A stretch of DNA of 64,000 nucleotides from Gammaproteobacteria bacterium (lineage in GTDB: Bacteria; Pseudomonadota; Gammaproteobacteria; Enterobacterales; Alteromonadaceae). Shown here piece after piece: positions 44,863 to 54,500 of this stretch (within the stretch, counting starts at the first letter, position 1; every line of letters starts with the position of its first letter). The notes under the pieces are model-generated. The model was given only the letters and a program-made list of their open reading frames with translations, ran no database searches and was not told the DNA's origin. The stretch spans positions 1 through 64,000 of the forward strand of contig JAHJZX010000011.1 in NCBI GenBank assembly GCA_018826295.1. Reading direction: 5' to 3'. Position numbers and translations under genes: made by a program.

Positions 44863-45795
44863 GTGGTGCAGGCTCCGCAGTTTAGCTGGCGTTTTTTATT
44901 ACCCCAATATTGGTTGTTATGGCTTGGTGTCGCCTTACTGTGGTTAATCAGCTGGCTACCCTATAGCGTACTGATGTGGTTGGGGCAGTGTTTTGGCCGT
45001 CTGCTATACAAGGTGCTGAAATCACGCGCTAAAGTAGCGCGACGCAATATTGAGCTGTGCTTTCCGCACTTAAGTGAGAGCGAGCGCGAAGACTTGGTAC
45101 GGCGTAACTTTGATGAAACCGGTAAAGCCTTGTTTGATACCATCATTGGCTGGTGGTGGCCCAGCTGGCGCTTTGGCAAACTGGCTCAGTTTCAAGGCTA
45201 TCAACACATCCAGGCAGCACAAGCCGAAGGCAAAGGCGTACTATTGCTGGCCGCGCACTTTTTGCACCTGGAGGCAGCCTGCCGGGTATTTGGCTTAACC
45301 CATCCTGGTGTCGGTTTTTACCGGCCACATAATAATCCGCTGATGGACTACCTGCAGTATCACGGCCGTAACCGGGCTAATAAATATATGATTGGTAAAC
45401 GCGACGTCAAAGGCCTTATTGCGGCGTTAAACCAGGGCGAAGTGTGTTTTTACCTGCCCGATCAGGATTACGGCCGCAATCGCAGCGAGTTTGTACCTTT
45501 TTTTGCCGTGCCAGATGCCGCCACTACTACAGGTACCCTGTTATTTGCTAATGCCGCCAACTGCGTGGTGCTGCCTATTATTACCAGCCGGCGTAGTAAC
45601 AACGCCGGCTATGAAGTTGAAGTGTTGCCCGCTTTGTCTCCCTTTCCGACCGGCGATGATAAAGCCGATGTAACCCGGGTAAATAAATGGGTCGAGCAAG
45701 CGGTATTGCGCCAGCCAGAGCAATATATGTGGTTGCACCGACGCTTTAAAACCCGGCCCGATGCCGCAGCGCCATCACTGTATAAAGGAGTTTAA
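44863..45795 (+). CDS. lpxL: Lipid A lauroyl-type acyltransferase LpxL, 310 aa
   Basis: Adds a secondary acyl chain to lipid A at the inner membrane. One N-terminal helix (about 15-38) and the H-x4-E dyad His132/Glu137 in A-A-H-F-L-H-L-E are visible, followed by G-F-Y-R-P-H-N-N-P and Y-L-P-D-Q-D-Y-G. Start is GTG 44863, with GAGGA six bases upstream; a second GTG follows directly. An LpxM/LpxP-type paralogue cannot be excluded from sequence alone. Confidence 0.9.
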   Translation: MVQAPQFSWRFLLPQYWLLWLGVALLWLISWLPYSVLMWLGQCFGRLLYKVLKSRAKVARRNIELCFPHLSESEREDLVRRNFDETGKALFDTIIGWWWPSWRFGKLAQFQGYQHIQAAQAEGKGVLLLAAHFLHLEAACRVFGLTHPGVGFYRPHNNPLMDYLQYHGRNRANKYMIGKRDVKGLIAALNQGEVCFYLPDQDYGRNRSEFVPFFAVPDAATTTGTLLFANAANCVVLPIITSRRSNNAGYEVEVLPALSPFPTGDDKADVTRVNKWVEQAVLRQPEQYMWLHRRFKTRPDAAAPSLYKGV

Positions 45796-45797
45796 CT

Positions 45798-46388
45798 ATG
45801 TGGTTTTGGATCCGCAGTATTGTTTTATTAGTGGTGCTGGGTGGCCTGGCATACGTAGTGATAACCAAACCGGATTTTTTTCTGCGCAAAGACTCGGTTA
45901 ACGAAGCAGCCGACAGCTTTAGTGAGTTTTACGGCAAGATCCGCGGCTCTATCGCCGACGGTGTCAAAGAACTGTCTGAATTTAAAATTACGTTACCCGA
46001 CACCAGCGACAAGCTGACAGGCCAATTAATGCAACGTGGCAAAGTTACAGTGCCGGGCAACATAAACTGGCGCGGCCAGGTAACCGACCGCCGCTTTAGA
46101 GAAGGTGAAACGGTAAAAACCAAACTGACCGAATTTGCCCGGGCTGAAGGGCTGGAGCTATATTGGACCTTACCGCGCGATTATGTCATTAAGCAGTATT
46201 TTCAAACCAACACTACGCTGATTGAAACCCTGCATGAAGTAGCGGTAGCTATAGCACCGGATTTCAGCTCACCGGTGCTGGCTTATTATTGCCCAATTGA
46301 GCGTGCCGCTGTCATTACCGATGCCGCTAATGCTCACTTACAACAACATTGCATTACGGCTGATACACCGCCGGCTAATGCTAAATAA
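45798..46388 (+). CDS. TcpQ-like C-terminal domain protein, 196 aa
   Basis: One N-terminal membrane helix (5-24) anchors a periplasmic protein. From about residue 95 the R-E-G-E-T-V-K-T-K-L-T-E-F-A segment, the L-Y-W-T-L-P-R-D-Y strand and the final I-A-P-D-F pattern resemble the TcpQ/PilL C-terminal domain, which binds peptidoglycan or pilus parts in other systems. No pilus genes are nearby. It starts two bases after lpxL and its end overlaps the glnE end by eight bases (convergent). Confidence 0.55.
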   Translation: MWFWIRSIVLLVVLGGLAYVVITKPDFFLRKDSVNEAADSFSEFYGKIRGSIADGVKELSEFKITLPDTSDKLTGQLMQRGKVTVPGNINWRGQVTDRRFREGETVKTKLTEFARAEGLELYWTLPRDYVIKQYFQTNTTLIETLHEVAVAIAPDFSSPVLAYYCPIERAAVITDAANAHLQQHCITADTPPANAK

Positions 46389-49191
46389 GTGCCTGTTCAA
46401 AACAGCGCTGCCACACCTGCTCTACCACAACTTTTGCCTGTAACAATTCATCCTGCGCCGGCAATGTAGCCGGTGCCAGAGTCTGGCGGTGACCGGCGCC
46501 ACGCAGTAGCTGGTAACTTTGCTGCAGTTGCTGCACGTCGGTTGCCGGCAGTAAACCGCTGTGCGCGGCCGCATCCAGTATACGGATATTGTCGGTATAC
46601 TGGTACAAGGCCGGGTGCTGCGCTGCGTGCGCCAGCACCAGATACTGACTGATAAACTCCAGATCCACGATACCACCGCTGCTGTGTTTCGGATCATCGG
46701 CCGTAGTACCATGATGCTGTCGCAGCTTTTGCCGCATTTGCAGCACATCTTGCCGTAGCGTGTCCTGTGATCGGCTAAGACAAATTATCTGCTGGCGTAT
46801 TTCGGCAAAACGCTGACACAGTTCTGCACTGCCGTAAATCGCCCGCGCCCGCACCAGGGCTTGATGTTCCCAGGTCCAGGCTTGTTGCTCCAGATACTGG
46901 CCGTAGGTGTCAATATGAATAGCCAGCAGGCCTGAGTTGCCGGACGGCCGCAGCCTGGTATCCACCTCATACAACACGCCGCTGCTGGTACGGGTGGTAC
47001 ACAGATGCAATACCCGCTGTACCAGCTTTAAGTAAAACTGCATGGCATCGATATTGCGCTCACCGTCAGTTGTGCCCTGACTACTGCAGTTATGCACAAA
47101 GACCAGATCCAGGTCCGAACCATAGCCCAGCTCCAGCCCACCAAGCTTACCGTAGGCTATTACTGCCAGGCCTTTATTCTGCGCATTACAGTGCGGTGGC
47201 ACGCCATAGCGCGCCGTCATTTGCTGCCAGGCCAGTTCAACCACCTGCGCCACGACGGCTTCCGCTAACCAGGTCAGGTGATCGCTGACTTTCATTAACG
47301 GCAGTACGCCGGTGATGTCGGCCGCGGCAATACGCAGTTGCTGTGCTTGCTTGTACTGGCGCAACGTTTCCATTTGCAGTTCCAGATCGTCCGGGTCAAC
47401 CCGCAACATTTGCTGCTGTAAACGGGCTGCGTAGTCAGCCTGGCTGGCAATCTGATACAGCTGCGCCGGATCGATTAACTCGTCCAGCAGCATCGGATAA
47501 CGTGCCAGTTGTTCGGCCAGCCAACCGCTGCGGTTACACAGTAGCACCAGTTGCTGCAGCGCGGCTGAGTTTTCAAATAACAGCTCAAGATAGGCAGTAC
47601 GGGTAACTATCTGGCCAAACACCAGCAATAGCCGGCTTAACACCGCCGCATGACATTGCTGTTGCTGCAGTATATGCAGCAACAGTGGCATCAGTTTAGC
47701 CAGATAATCCCGTCCCCGCGGGCCGACACTGCGCTTTTGACAATCCAGTCTGAATTGCTGCAACTGCTGGATCAGGCCGGTGGCGTCTGCAGCATCCAAC
47801 CAATCTAACTGCGTGGCCAGCTCTTCTGCGTTTTGTTCGCTGTCCCAAATCAATTTGCCCAGGCTCAAGTCCTGCGCGTCAGGCTCTTCGCCGTTATCTA
47901 TCACCAGCTTAAACTGCTGGTGAATGCGTTGCATGGCCTGTTCAATTTTCGTTTGCAAGCTGGCCCAGCTGTCCAGCTGCAGTGCTGCTAATAACTGGGC
48001 CCGTTCAACAGGGTCCTGTGGCAGAGTTTGCGTTTGTTTATCATCCAGCCCCTGCAAGGCTTGCTCTACCTGCCGCAACCATAAATAGTCATCTCGCAGC
48101 TGCGTTACCTGCCGGGCAGTTAAAATCTGCTCTTGCTGCAATACCTGCAGCGCCTGCAGTATGGCGGGCTGTTGCAATGCCGGAATACGTCCGCCCCGGA
48201 TCAGTTGCAGGGTTTGCACGACAAACTCCACTTCGCGAATACCGCCGGCACCAAGCTTAATATTGTCACGCCGGTTTAGCCGTCGGTTTTCCTGTTCAAT
48301 TTGCTGCTTCATCCGCCGCAGCGATTCAATCGCCGAAAAATCAATATAACGCCGGTAAATAAAGGGCCGCAGCAACTGCTGCAGTTCATTACTGTGCTTC
48401 GCGTCCGGATTGAGCACCCGCGCTTTTAGCATAGCGTAACGCTCCCATTCCCGGCCTTGCTCCTGGTAATAATCTTCCATCGCGGCAAAGCTCAGCACCA
48501 AGGGCCCACTGTCGCCAAAAGGTCGCAAGCGCATATCTACCCGATAGGCAAAACCATCGGCGGTTACCTGATGCAGGGCGGCAATAATCTTTTGTCCAAG
48601 CCGGGTGAAAAACTGCTGATGCTCGCAGCTGCGTCTGCCGCCGCTGGTTTCACCATTGGCCGGATAGGTAAAAATAAGGTCAATATCAGAAGAAAAGTTC
48701 AGCTCGCCGCCACCAAGCTTACCCATGCCCAATATCAGCAGCGGCATAGGTTGTCCGGCGTCATCGCACGGCGTGCCCCACTGCGCAGCCAGTTGCTGAT
48801 ACGCCCAGTGATAAGCCGTGTTAATCAGCCGCTCGGCCAACTGCGACACCTGCACCAGGCTGGCCGTTACCGGCTGTAACTGCAAAATATCCGCAGCAAG
48901 AATCCGACACAGCTGTGCATTACGATAACGCCGCAACCGGCTAAATACCGCAGCTTCATCACCAAGATCCAGCTGTTGCAGTACGTCAGGCTGTTGCTGC
49001 AGTGCCAAACTAAGGCGGGCGGGCTCGGTAAATTCAGCCAGCAATTCCGGCTGTTGCATCAAAGTACGGTTGATAAAACCACTGCTGCTAAGCAAACGCT
49101 GCAGTATCGTCAACGCCGCCGGCGACAAGCCGGCAGTAGCGTGCTGGCTTAACCGTTGCGCCAGCATGGCGGCCATGTCAGTCGGCATCAT
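46381..49191 (-). CDS. glnE: Glutamine synthetase adenylyltransferase/deadenylase GlnE, 936 aa
   Basis: Bifunctional enzyme that adenylylates and de-adenylylates glutamine synthetase under PII control. Two nucleotidyltransferase domains are seen, the first with G-K-L-G-G-G-E-L-N-F-S-S-D-I-D at 157-171, the second with G-K-L-G-G-L-E-L-G-Y-G-S-D-L-D near residue 685-700. Length fits the family (946 in E. coli). Three bases separate it from the upstream ygiF gene. Confidence 0.95.
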   Translation of the reverse strand: MMPTDMAAMLAQRLSQHATAGLSPAALTILQRLLSSSGFINRTLMQQPELLAEFTEPARLSLALQQQPDVLQQLDLGDEAAVFSRLRRYRNAQLCRILAADILQLQPVTASLVQVSQLAERLINTAYHWAYQQLAAQWGTPCDDAGQPMPLLILGMGKLGGGELNFSSDIDLIFTYPANGETSGGRRSCEHQQFFTRLGQKIIAALHQVTADGFAYRVDMRLRPFGDSGPLVLSFAAMEDYYQEQGREWERYAMLKARVLNPDAKHSNELQQLLRPFIYRRYIDFSAIESLRRMKQQIEQENRRLNRRDNIKLGAGGIREVEFVVQTLQLIRGGRIPALQQPAILQALQVLQQEQILTARQVTQLRDDYLWLRQVEQALQGLDDKQTQTLPQDPVERAQLLAALQLDSWASLQTKIEQAMQRIHQQFKLVIDNGEEPDAQDLSLGKLIWDSEQNAEELATQLDWLDAADATGLIQQLQQFRLDCQKRSVGPRGRDYLAKLMPLLLHILQQQQCHAAVLSRLLLVFGQIVTRTAYLELLFENSAALQQLVLLCNRSGWLAEQLARYPMLLDELIDPAQLYQIASQADYAARLQQQMLRVDPDDLELQMETLRQYKQAQQLRIAAADITGVLPLMKVSDHLTWLAEAVVAQVVELAWQQMTARYGVPPHCNAQNKGLAVIAYGKLGGLELGYGSDLDLVFVHNCSSQGTTDGERNIDAMQFYLKLVQRVLHLCTTRTSSGVLYEVDTRLRPSGNSGLLAIHIDTYGQYLEQQAWTWEHQALVRARAIYGSAELCQRFAEIRQQIICLSRSQDTLRQDVLQMRQKLRQHHGTTADDPKHSSGGIVDLEFISQYLVLAHAAQHPALYQYTDNIRILDAAAHSGLLPATDVQQLQQSYQLLRGAGHRQTLAPATLPAQDELLQAKVVVEQVWQRCFEQALI

Positions 49192-49194
49192 CGT

Positions 49195-50100
49195 TTACTC
49201 CTGCATCTGCAGATACAGCAACTGTGTCAGCTGTAATAACAGCAGGTTGTAGTCTGGCAAGTCAAATACATAGCGTTGTTGTACTAATTGTTGCGCCAGT
49301 GCTGCAGCCGACGCTGCTGCCTGATGCTGATCTTGCTCAAGCAACAACACATGCAGCTGCAACATGGCATCAGCTGCTGCAGCCAGCGCTGTTCCGCCGC
49401 CAGCTCTGTCATAAACCACTTCGGCCTGTTGCAGTACCTTCAGCTGCGCCGCTAATGTATTAGCACTGTTTTGTGTTAACGAAACAACGCTGCCCGCCGC
49501 CAGCATATAGCCACGGGCCGCTTTGCTTAGATAGCCGCTACGCAGCGGTAAAACACTGATTAACTGGCGCGCTAACACAAACAGTTGGCCCGGGTTACCA
49601 CTGACAAACTCAAGCTCAAGCTCAGCAATGGCCTCATGCTGCTCTGCAGCCCTAACTTCACCGCTGTCGTACACCAGCTCTATCTGGCTGCCGTCTTCGC
49701 ATTGCAACAGCCAGCTGTGGCGCTGAAAGTCGGTGCGAAATAGTTCGGTAAGTTGCTGTTGCAACCGGGCAACGTCAGTACCCTCTGGCCAGACGCTGCT
49801 GTCAAAAGCACTCAGTTGTGGTGTTACGCTGCTGCAAGGCAGATTATATTCCGGCCGCAGTTGCATAGCGCCATGCTGCCTGCCGGCCAGTTTCAGCGTT
49901 TGTTCAAAGTTACCGCGTTTTTGCCTGCTGCGCAGACCCATATCATGGCGGCGAAACCAGCGTTCAGTGGTATCGAAATACGCATTCAGCAATGACGCGC
50001 TGTCGGCAGCGACCGTTTCGCCCAGCTGCGGCAGCAGCGATATTAATTGTGATAAAAATGCCTCGGGCAGGGCAAACTTCAGCTCTAGTTCAGTACTCAT
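49195..50100 (-). CDS. ygiF: CYTH-domain inorganic triphosphatase, YgiF-like, 301 aa
   Basis: The E-L-E-L-K at 4-8 is the ExExK signature of CYTH triphosphatases; the domain runs to about 200 (ending L-S-K-A-A-R-G). The remainder is helical and corresponds to a shortened CHAD domain; E. coli YgiF has 433 residues. Position next to glnE is as in E. coli. The start ATG 50100 is followed directly by the CYTH strand. Polyphosphate binding by the residual CHAD is doubtful. Confidence 0.85.
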   Translation of the reverse strand: MSTELELKFALPEAFLSQLISLLPQLGETVAADSASLLNAYFDTTERWFRRHDMGLRSRQKRGNFEQTLKLAGRQHGAMQLRPEYNLPCSSVTPQLSAFDSSVWPEGTDVARLQQQLTELFRTDFQRHSWLLQCEDGSQIELVYDSGEVRAAEQHEAIAELELEFVSGNPGQLFVLARQLISVLPLRSGYLSKAARGYMLAAGSVVSLTQNSANTLAAQLKVLQQAEVVYDRAGGGTALAAAADAMLQLHVLLLEQDQHQAAASAAALAQQLVQQRYVFDLPDYNLLLLQLTQLLYLQMQE

Positions 50101-50233
50101 CTGCTACTCTGTGTGCTTAGGTGGCAGCGCAACAATGCTGCATCGTTTTAAACCTTGTCAATTGCGGCGCAACTCCCTATCATCCAAGAGATTGTCCGCA
50201 ATGATGTTTTATAAGAATAAGCTCAGGATACCT

Positions 50234-50839
50234 ATGTTCAGATTAATTAAAAGCACTCTGCTGGTAATAATTTCCGCCGTCTGCCTTAGTATAACCGGCG
50301 CCGCACAGGCGCAAGACAACAGTAAACCGGCTTTTATCAGTGATGCCTTGTTTGTTTATTTACATTCCGGCCCCAGCAACCAGTATCGTATTATCGGCAC
50401 GGTAAATGCCGGCCAAAGCGTCACCTATCTGGGCGAAGACAGCGAAACCGGCTATGCGCAAGTACAGTATGAAGCCAATAAAACCGGCTGGTTGCCAAAA
50501 GAATATGTCACTTACACGCCGGGGCTGGTTACGCAGTTAGACAATCTGCAACGGGAATATGCCGGCAGCAACGAGCGCATCCTGCAACTTGAACAACAGC
50601 GCGACCAGTTAAACTCTCAGTTAAATCAGGCGGTAACCGAACGGCAAACTGCGCTGGAGCAGTTAGACCAGGCTAACCGGGCTTATCAGCAATTAAAAGT
50701 ACAGTTGGAAAACACCCAGAGTTCCATTTGGGAAAAGCCAATGGTGCTGGGCGCCTTTATCCTGTTTGGTGGCTTGTTGCTGGGCCTGCTGTTACCGTTA
50801 CTGCTACCTAAACGCCGTGGTGGCGATCGCTGGATGTAA
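50234..50839 (+). CDS. SH3-domain envelope protein (YgiM / TIGR04211 type), 201 aa
   Basis: A signal peptide (M-F-R-L-I-K to A-Q-A-Q) is followed by a bacterial SH3 domain (about 30-95, with V-Y-L-H-S-G-P-S-N-Q-Y-R), a coiled coil of Q/E/L residues (about 100-165) and a C-terminal membrane helix (172-194) with basic tail. E. coli YgiM has the same layout and is also divergent from ygiF. ATG 50234 has AGGA six bases upstream. Confidence 0.85.
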   Translation: MFRLIKSTLLVIISAVCLSITGAAQAQDNSKPAFISDALFVYLHSGPSNQYRIIGTVNAGQSVTYLGEDSETGYAQVQYEANKTGWLPKEYVTYTPGLVTQLDNLQREYAGSNERILQLEQQRDQLNSQLNQAVTERQTALEQLDQANRAYQQLKVQLENTQSSIWEKPMVLGAFILFGGLLLGLLLPLLLPKRRGGDRWM

Positions 50840-50863
50840 CAGCCGCCAGCTGTCTTTTTCTGC

Positions 50864-51370
50864 TTAGCCCACCACTGGTGGGCTATCCTGCGTTTTCACC
50901 GGCAAGCCGTTGTCACTTTTAACCTGTTCAATCACCACATAGGTATGTGTTTGTGCCACGCCGGGCAAGTCAACAATCATCGCCAGAATAGAGCGGTAAG
51001 CATCCATATTTGGCAGGCGTAACTTTAATAAATAGTCAAAGCCACCGGCCACCATATGGCATTCCGCCACTTGCGGAATTTGCACCACCGCATCGCGGAA
51101 CTGATCAAAGACTTCACTGGTCGTGCGGTCCAGCGTTACCTGAATAAAGGCCGCTGTACCCAGCCCCATTTTGGCGGCATTTAATCTGGCACCGTAACCC
51201 TCAATGTAGCCTTCTTTCTCCAGCCGTTTAACCCTGTCTATGCAAGGGCTGGCGCTTAAGTTTACTTTTTTCGCCAGATCAACATTAGCAATGCGGCCGT
51301 CCCGCTGCAGCGTATCCAGAATACTGATATCAATCCGGTCCAGCGCTTTGTTTTTTACAGGTGTATTCAT
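50864..51370 (-). CDS. Lrp/AsnC-family regulator, probably of putA, 168 aa
   Basis: An N-terminal helix-turn-helix (about 12-60, with L-D-x-I-D-I-S-I-L) is followed by the RAM ligand domain (about 70-155). Divergence from putA suggests a proline-responsive activator, as PutR in other proteobacteria, or global Lrp. Ligand and targets are inferred. The intergenic space of 133 bp would hold its operator. Confidence 0.85.
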   Translation of the reverse strand: MNTPVKNKALDRIDISILDTLQRDGRIANVDLAKKVNLSASPCIDRVKRLEKEGYIEGYGARLNAAKMGLGTAAFIQVTLDRTTSEVFDQFRDAVVQIPQVAECHMVAGGFDYLLKLRLPNMDAYRSILAMIVDLPGVAQTHTYVVIEQVKSDNGLPVKTQDSPPVVG

Positions 51371-51503
51371 AGCAGCAACTTTTCTGGTTTCTGTTGATTT
51401 TGGCAGAATTATATCGGGTTATCGCGCAAAAATAACCACCCTATGCTGCAGACATTTAACTAAAATGCCGCACTCTCAAATTCTTGTCAGGAAGCTTACT
51501 GCC

Positions 51504-54500
51504 ATGTTGTATAACGGTTCCCTGGTTGCCACCCAACCGCTGCGTCAAACCATTCGTGATTTCTATCGTGCTGACGAAGATCAGGTACTGCAATACCTGC
51601 TGCCATTGGCCGATATTGGCGTTAATGCCCGCAGCCGGGCCTGGGAGCGCGCCCGTCAGCTGGTGCTGACTATCCGCCAGGCTCAGGTGGGCAAAGGCGG
51701 CGTTGATGCCCTGCTAAATGAGTTTTCGTTATCCACCGAAGAAGGCCTGGTATTAATGTGTCTGGCGGAAGCTTTATTGCGGGTACCGGATAAAACCACG
51801 GCAGACCGCTTAATCCGCGACAAATTATCTCAAGGCGACTGGAGCTCACACCTGGGCAACAGCAGCTCAGTGTTTGTTAATGCTTCAGCCTGGGGCCTGC
51901 TGTTAACCGGCAAGCTGGTTAATTACTCTGACGAGCAAAAGAAACAACAATTTGGTTTGTTAAAACGCACCTGTGGCCGCCTGGGTGAGCCGGTGATCCG
52001 CCAGGCCGTGCGCTACGCTATGCAAATTATGGGCGCGCAATTTGTTATGGGCACCACTATCAGTGCCGCCTTGCAGCGTGCTACTGAAATGGAAGCCAAA
52101 GGTTTTCGCTATTCGTACGATATGCTGGGCGAAGGTGCCCGCACTATGGCCGACGCCGATCGCTACTTTGACAGCTATATGCGTGCCATCGACACCATCG
52201 GCAAAGCTGCCAAAGGCCGCGGCCCGTATAACAGCCCGGGTATTTCGGTAAAGCTGTCTGCTATTCATCCGCGCTATGAATTCAGCCACCGCGATCGCGT
52301 TATCGAGCAACTGGTGCCACGGGTAAAACAACTTGCCCTGGCTGCCAAAGCTTATGATATTGGCTTTACTATCGATGCTGAAGAAGCCGACCGGCTGGAT
52401 CTGTCGCTGGATATTATTGAAACCGTATTTAGTGATCCGGCGCTGGACGGCTGGCAAGGTTTTGGTTTAGCCGTTCAGGCCTATCAGAAACGCGGCAGCC
52501 ATGTAATCGACTGGCTGCGCGATTTAACGCTAAAAGTTGGCCGTAAAATGATGGTGCGGTTGGTAAAAGGAGCTTACTGGGATAGCGAAATTAAACTGAG
52601 CCAGCTGGAAGGTTTCAGTGACTTTCCGGTGTTTAGCCGCAAGCCATCTACCGATGTGTCTTATCAGGCCTGTGCGAAAAAACTGCTGAGCTACCGCGAC
52701 AGTATTTACCCACAGTTTGCTACGCACAATGCCTACACCGTTGCCTGCATTATGGAGATGACCCGCGATTACAGCGGCTTTGAGTTCCAGCGTTTGCATG
52801 GCATGGGTGATGCACTGTATGACGAAATAGTAATTAAAGATAAGATCCCCTGCCGCATCTATGCGCCGGTTGGTGAACATTCAGACTTACTCGCCTATCT
52901 GGTGCGTCGTCTGCTGGAAAACGGCGCCAACAGCTCCTTCGTTAATAATATTGTCGATGAAACTATACCGGTAGAGTCACTGCTGAGCGATCCGGTTGAA
53001 ATCGTGCGTGGCTGGAGCAAAAAGCGCAACCAGCAAATTCCGCTACCGGCCAAATTATATGGCGCTGAGCGGGACAATTCGAACGGCCTGGATCTTAGCG
53101 ATATCGACCAGATAGAACAGGTTAAAGCCGCTATGCAGCAATGGTTTGACAGCGTACGGCAATTGCCGGTGCTGGCTGATGCGGTACCTGTTACCAACCC
53201 GGCCAATCTGGATGAAGTGATTGGCTATCTGCAATATGCCGACCAAAACGCCATGCAACAGTTGTTGGCCCACGCCGATGCGGCCTTTGCCAGCTGGTCC
53301 GCCACCGCTGTCAGCGAAAGAGCTGCCCTGCTACGCCGCATTGCAGATGCGCTGGAAAGCCATCGCAACGAGCTACTGGCACTTTGTGTAAAAGAAGCCG
53401 GTAAAACGCTGGGTGACAGTGTAGCGGAAGTACGTGAAGCCATTGATTTTTGTCGCTATTATGCTGCCAGAGCTGAAGAGCTGTGCGCTCAACCACAGCA
53501 AGCCCGTGGCGTATTTTTATGTATCAGCCCGTGGAACTTCCCGCTGGCTATTTTCTTAGGCCAGGTTGCGGCCGCGATAGTGGTGGGTAACACCGTAGTC
53601 GCCAAACCGGCAGAGCAAACCAGCCTGATTGCTGTGCGTACCGTGGAATTAATGCGCGAATGTGGCATGCCAGAACATGTGGTGCAACTGGTGATAGCGC
53701 CGGGCCGTCAGGTCGGCGAGCACATAGTACCTGACAGCCGTATTCAGGGCGTAATGTTTACCGGCTCTACCGAAACCGGCTGCTGGATCGCCCGCAAACT
53801 GGCTGAGCGCGGTGGTGAACCTGTGCCATTGATTGCCGAAACCGGTGGGCAAAACTGCATGATTGTCGACTCGACCGCGCTGCCAGAGCAGGTGGTGGAT
53901 GATGTGATTTCATCTGGCTTTCAAAGTGCCGGCCAGCGCTGCTCTGCACTGCGGGTGCTGTTCCTGCAGGAAGACGTAGCCGACAAGATCATCACTATGT
54001 TAAAAGGCGCCATGGCCGAACTGCATGTTGGTGATCCGCAGTGGCTGAGCACCGATTTAGGCCCGGTAATTGATGCCAAAGCACTTGAGCGGTTAAACAG
54101 CCATGTGCAGTATCTGGCTGATAAAGCGACCTTGCATTACGAGTGCGCGATCCCAACTGGTGAGCGTCACTATTTCTTTGCGCCACGCTTATACGAAATC
54201 AGCGATTTAACGGTGTTGGAGCGCGAAGTATTTGGCCCAGTCGTGCACATTATCCGCTTTAAAGCGGAACAGCTGGATCAGGTCATTAACCAGATTAATG
54301 CTACCGGTTATGGCCTGACAATGGGTGTACACAGCCGGATAGAGCAGTTTACCGACCGGGTGGCCCGCGAAATTAAAGCCGGCAATATCTATATTAACCG
54401 CAATATGATTGGCGCCGTGGTGGGCGTACAACCGTTTGGCGGTCGTGGCTTATCCGGCACCGGCCCTAAAGCGGGCGGTCCTTTATATTTAACCCGGCTG

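Noticed and set aside
49733-50233. Long upstream extension of the SH3 protein
   Set aside because: It runs antisense through ygiF; signal peptide and ribosome site are at 50234.
51240-51503. Upstream extension of putA that could encode a DNA-binding domain
   Set aside because: It is antisense to the Lrp-type gene and shows no ribbon-helix-helix pattern.
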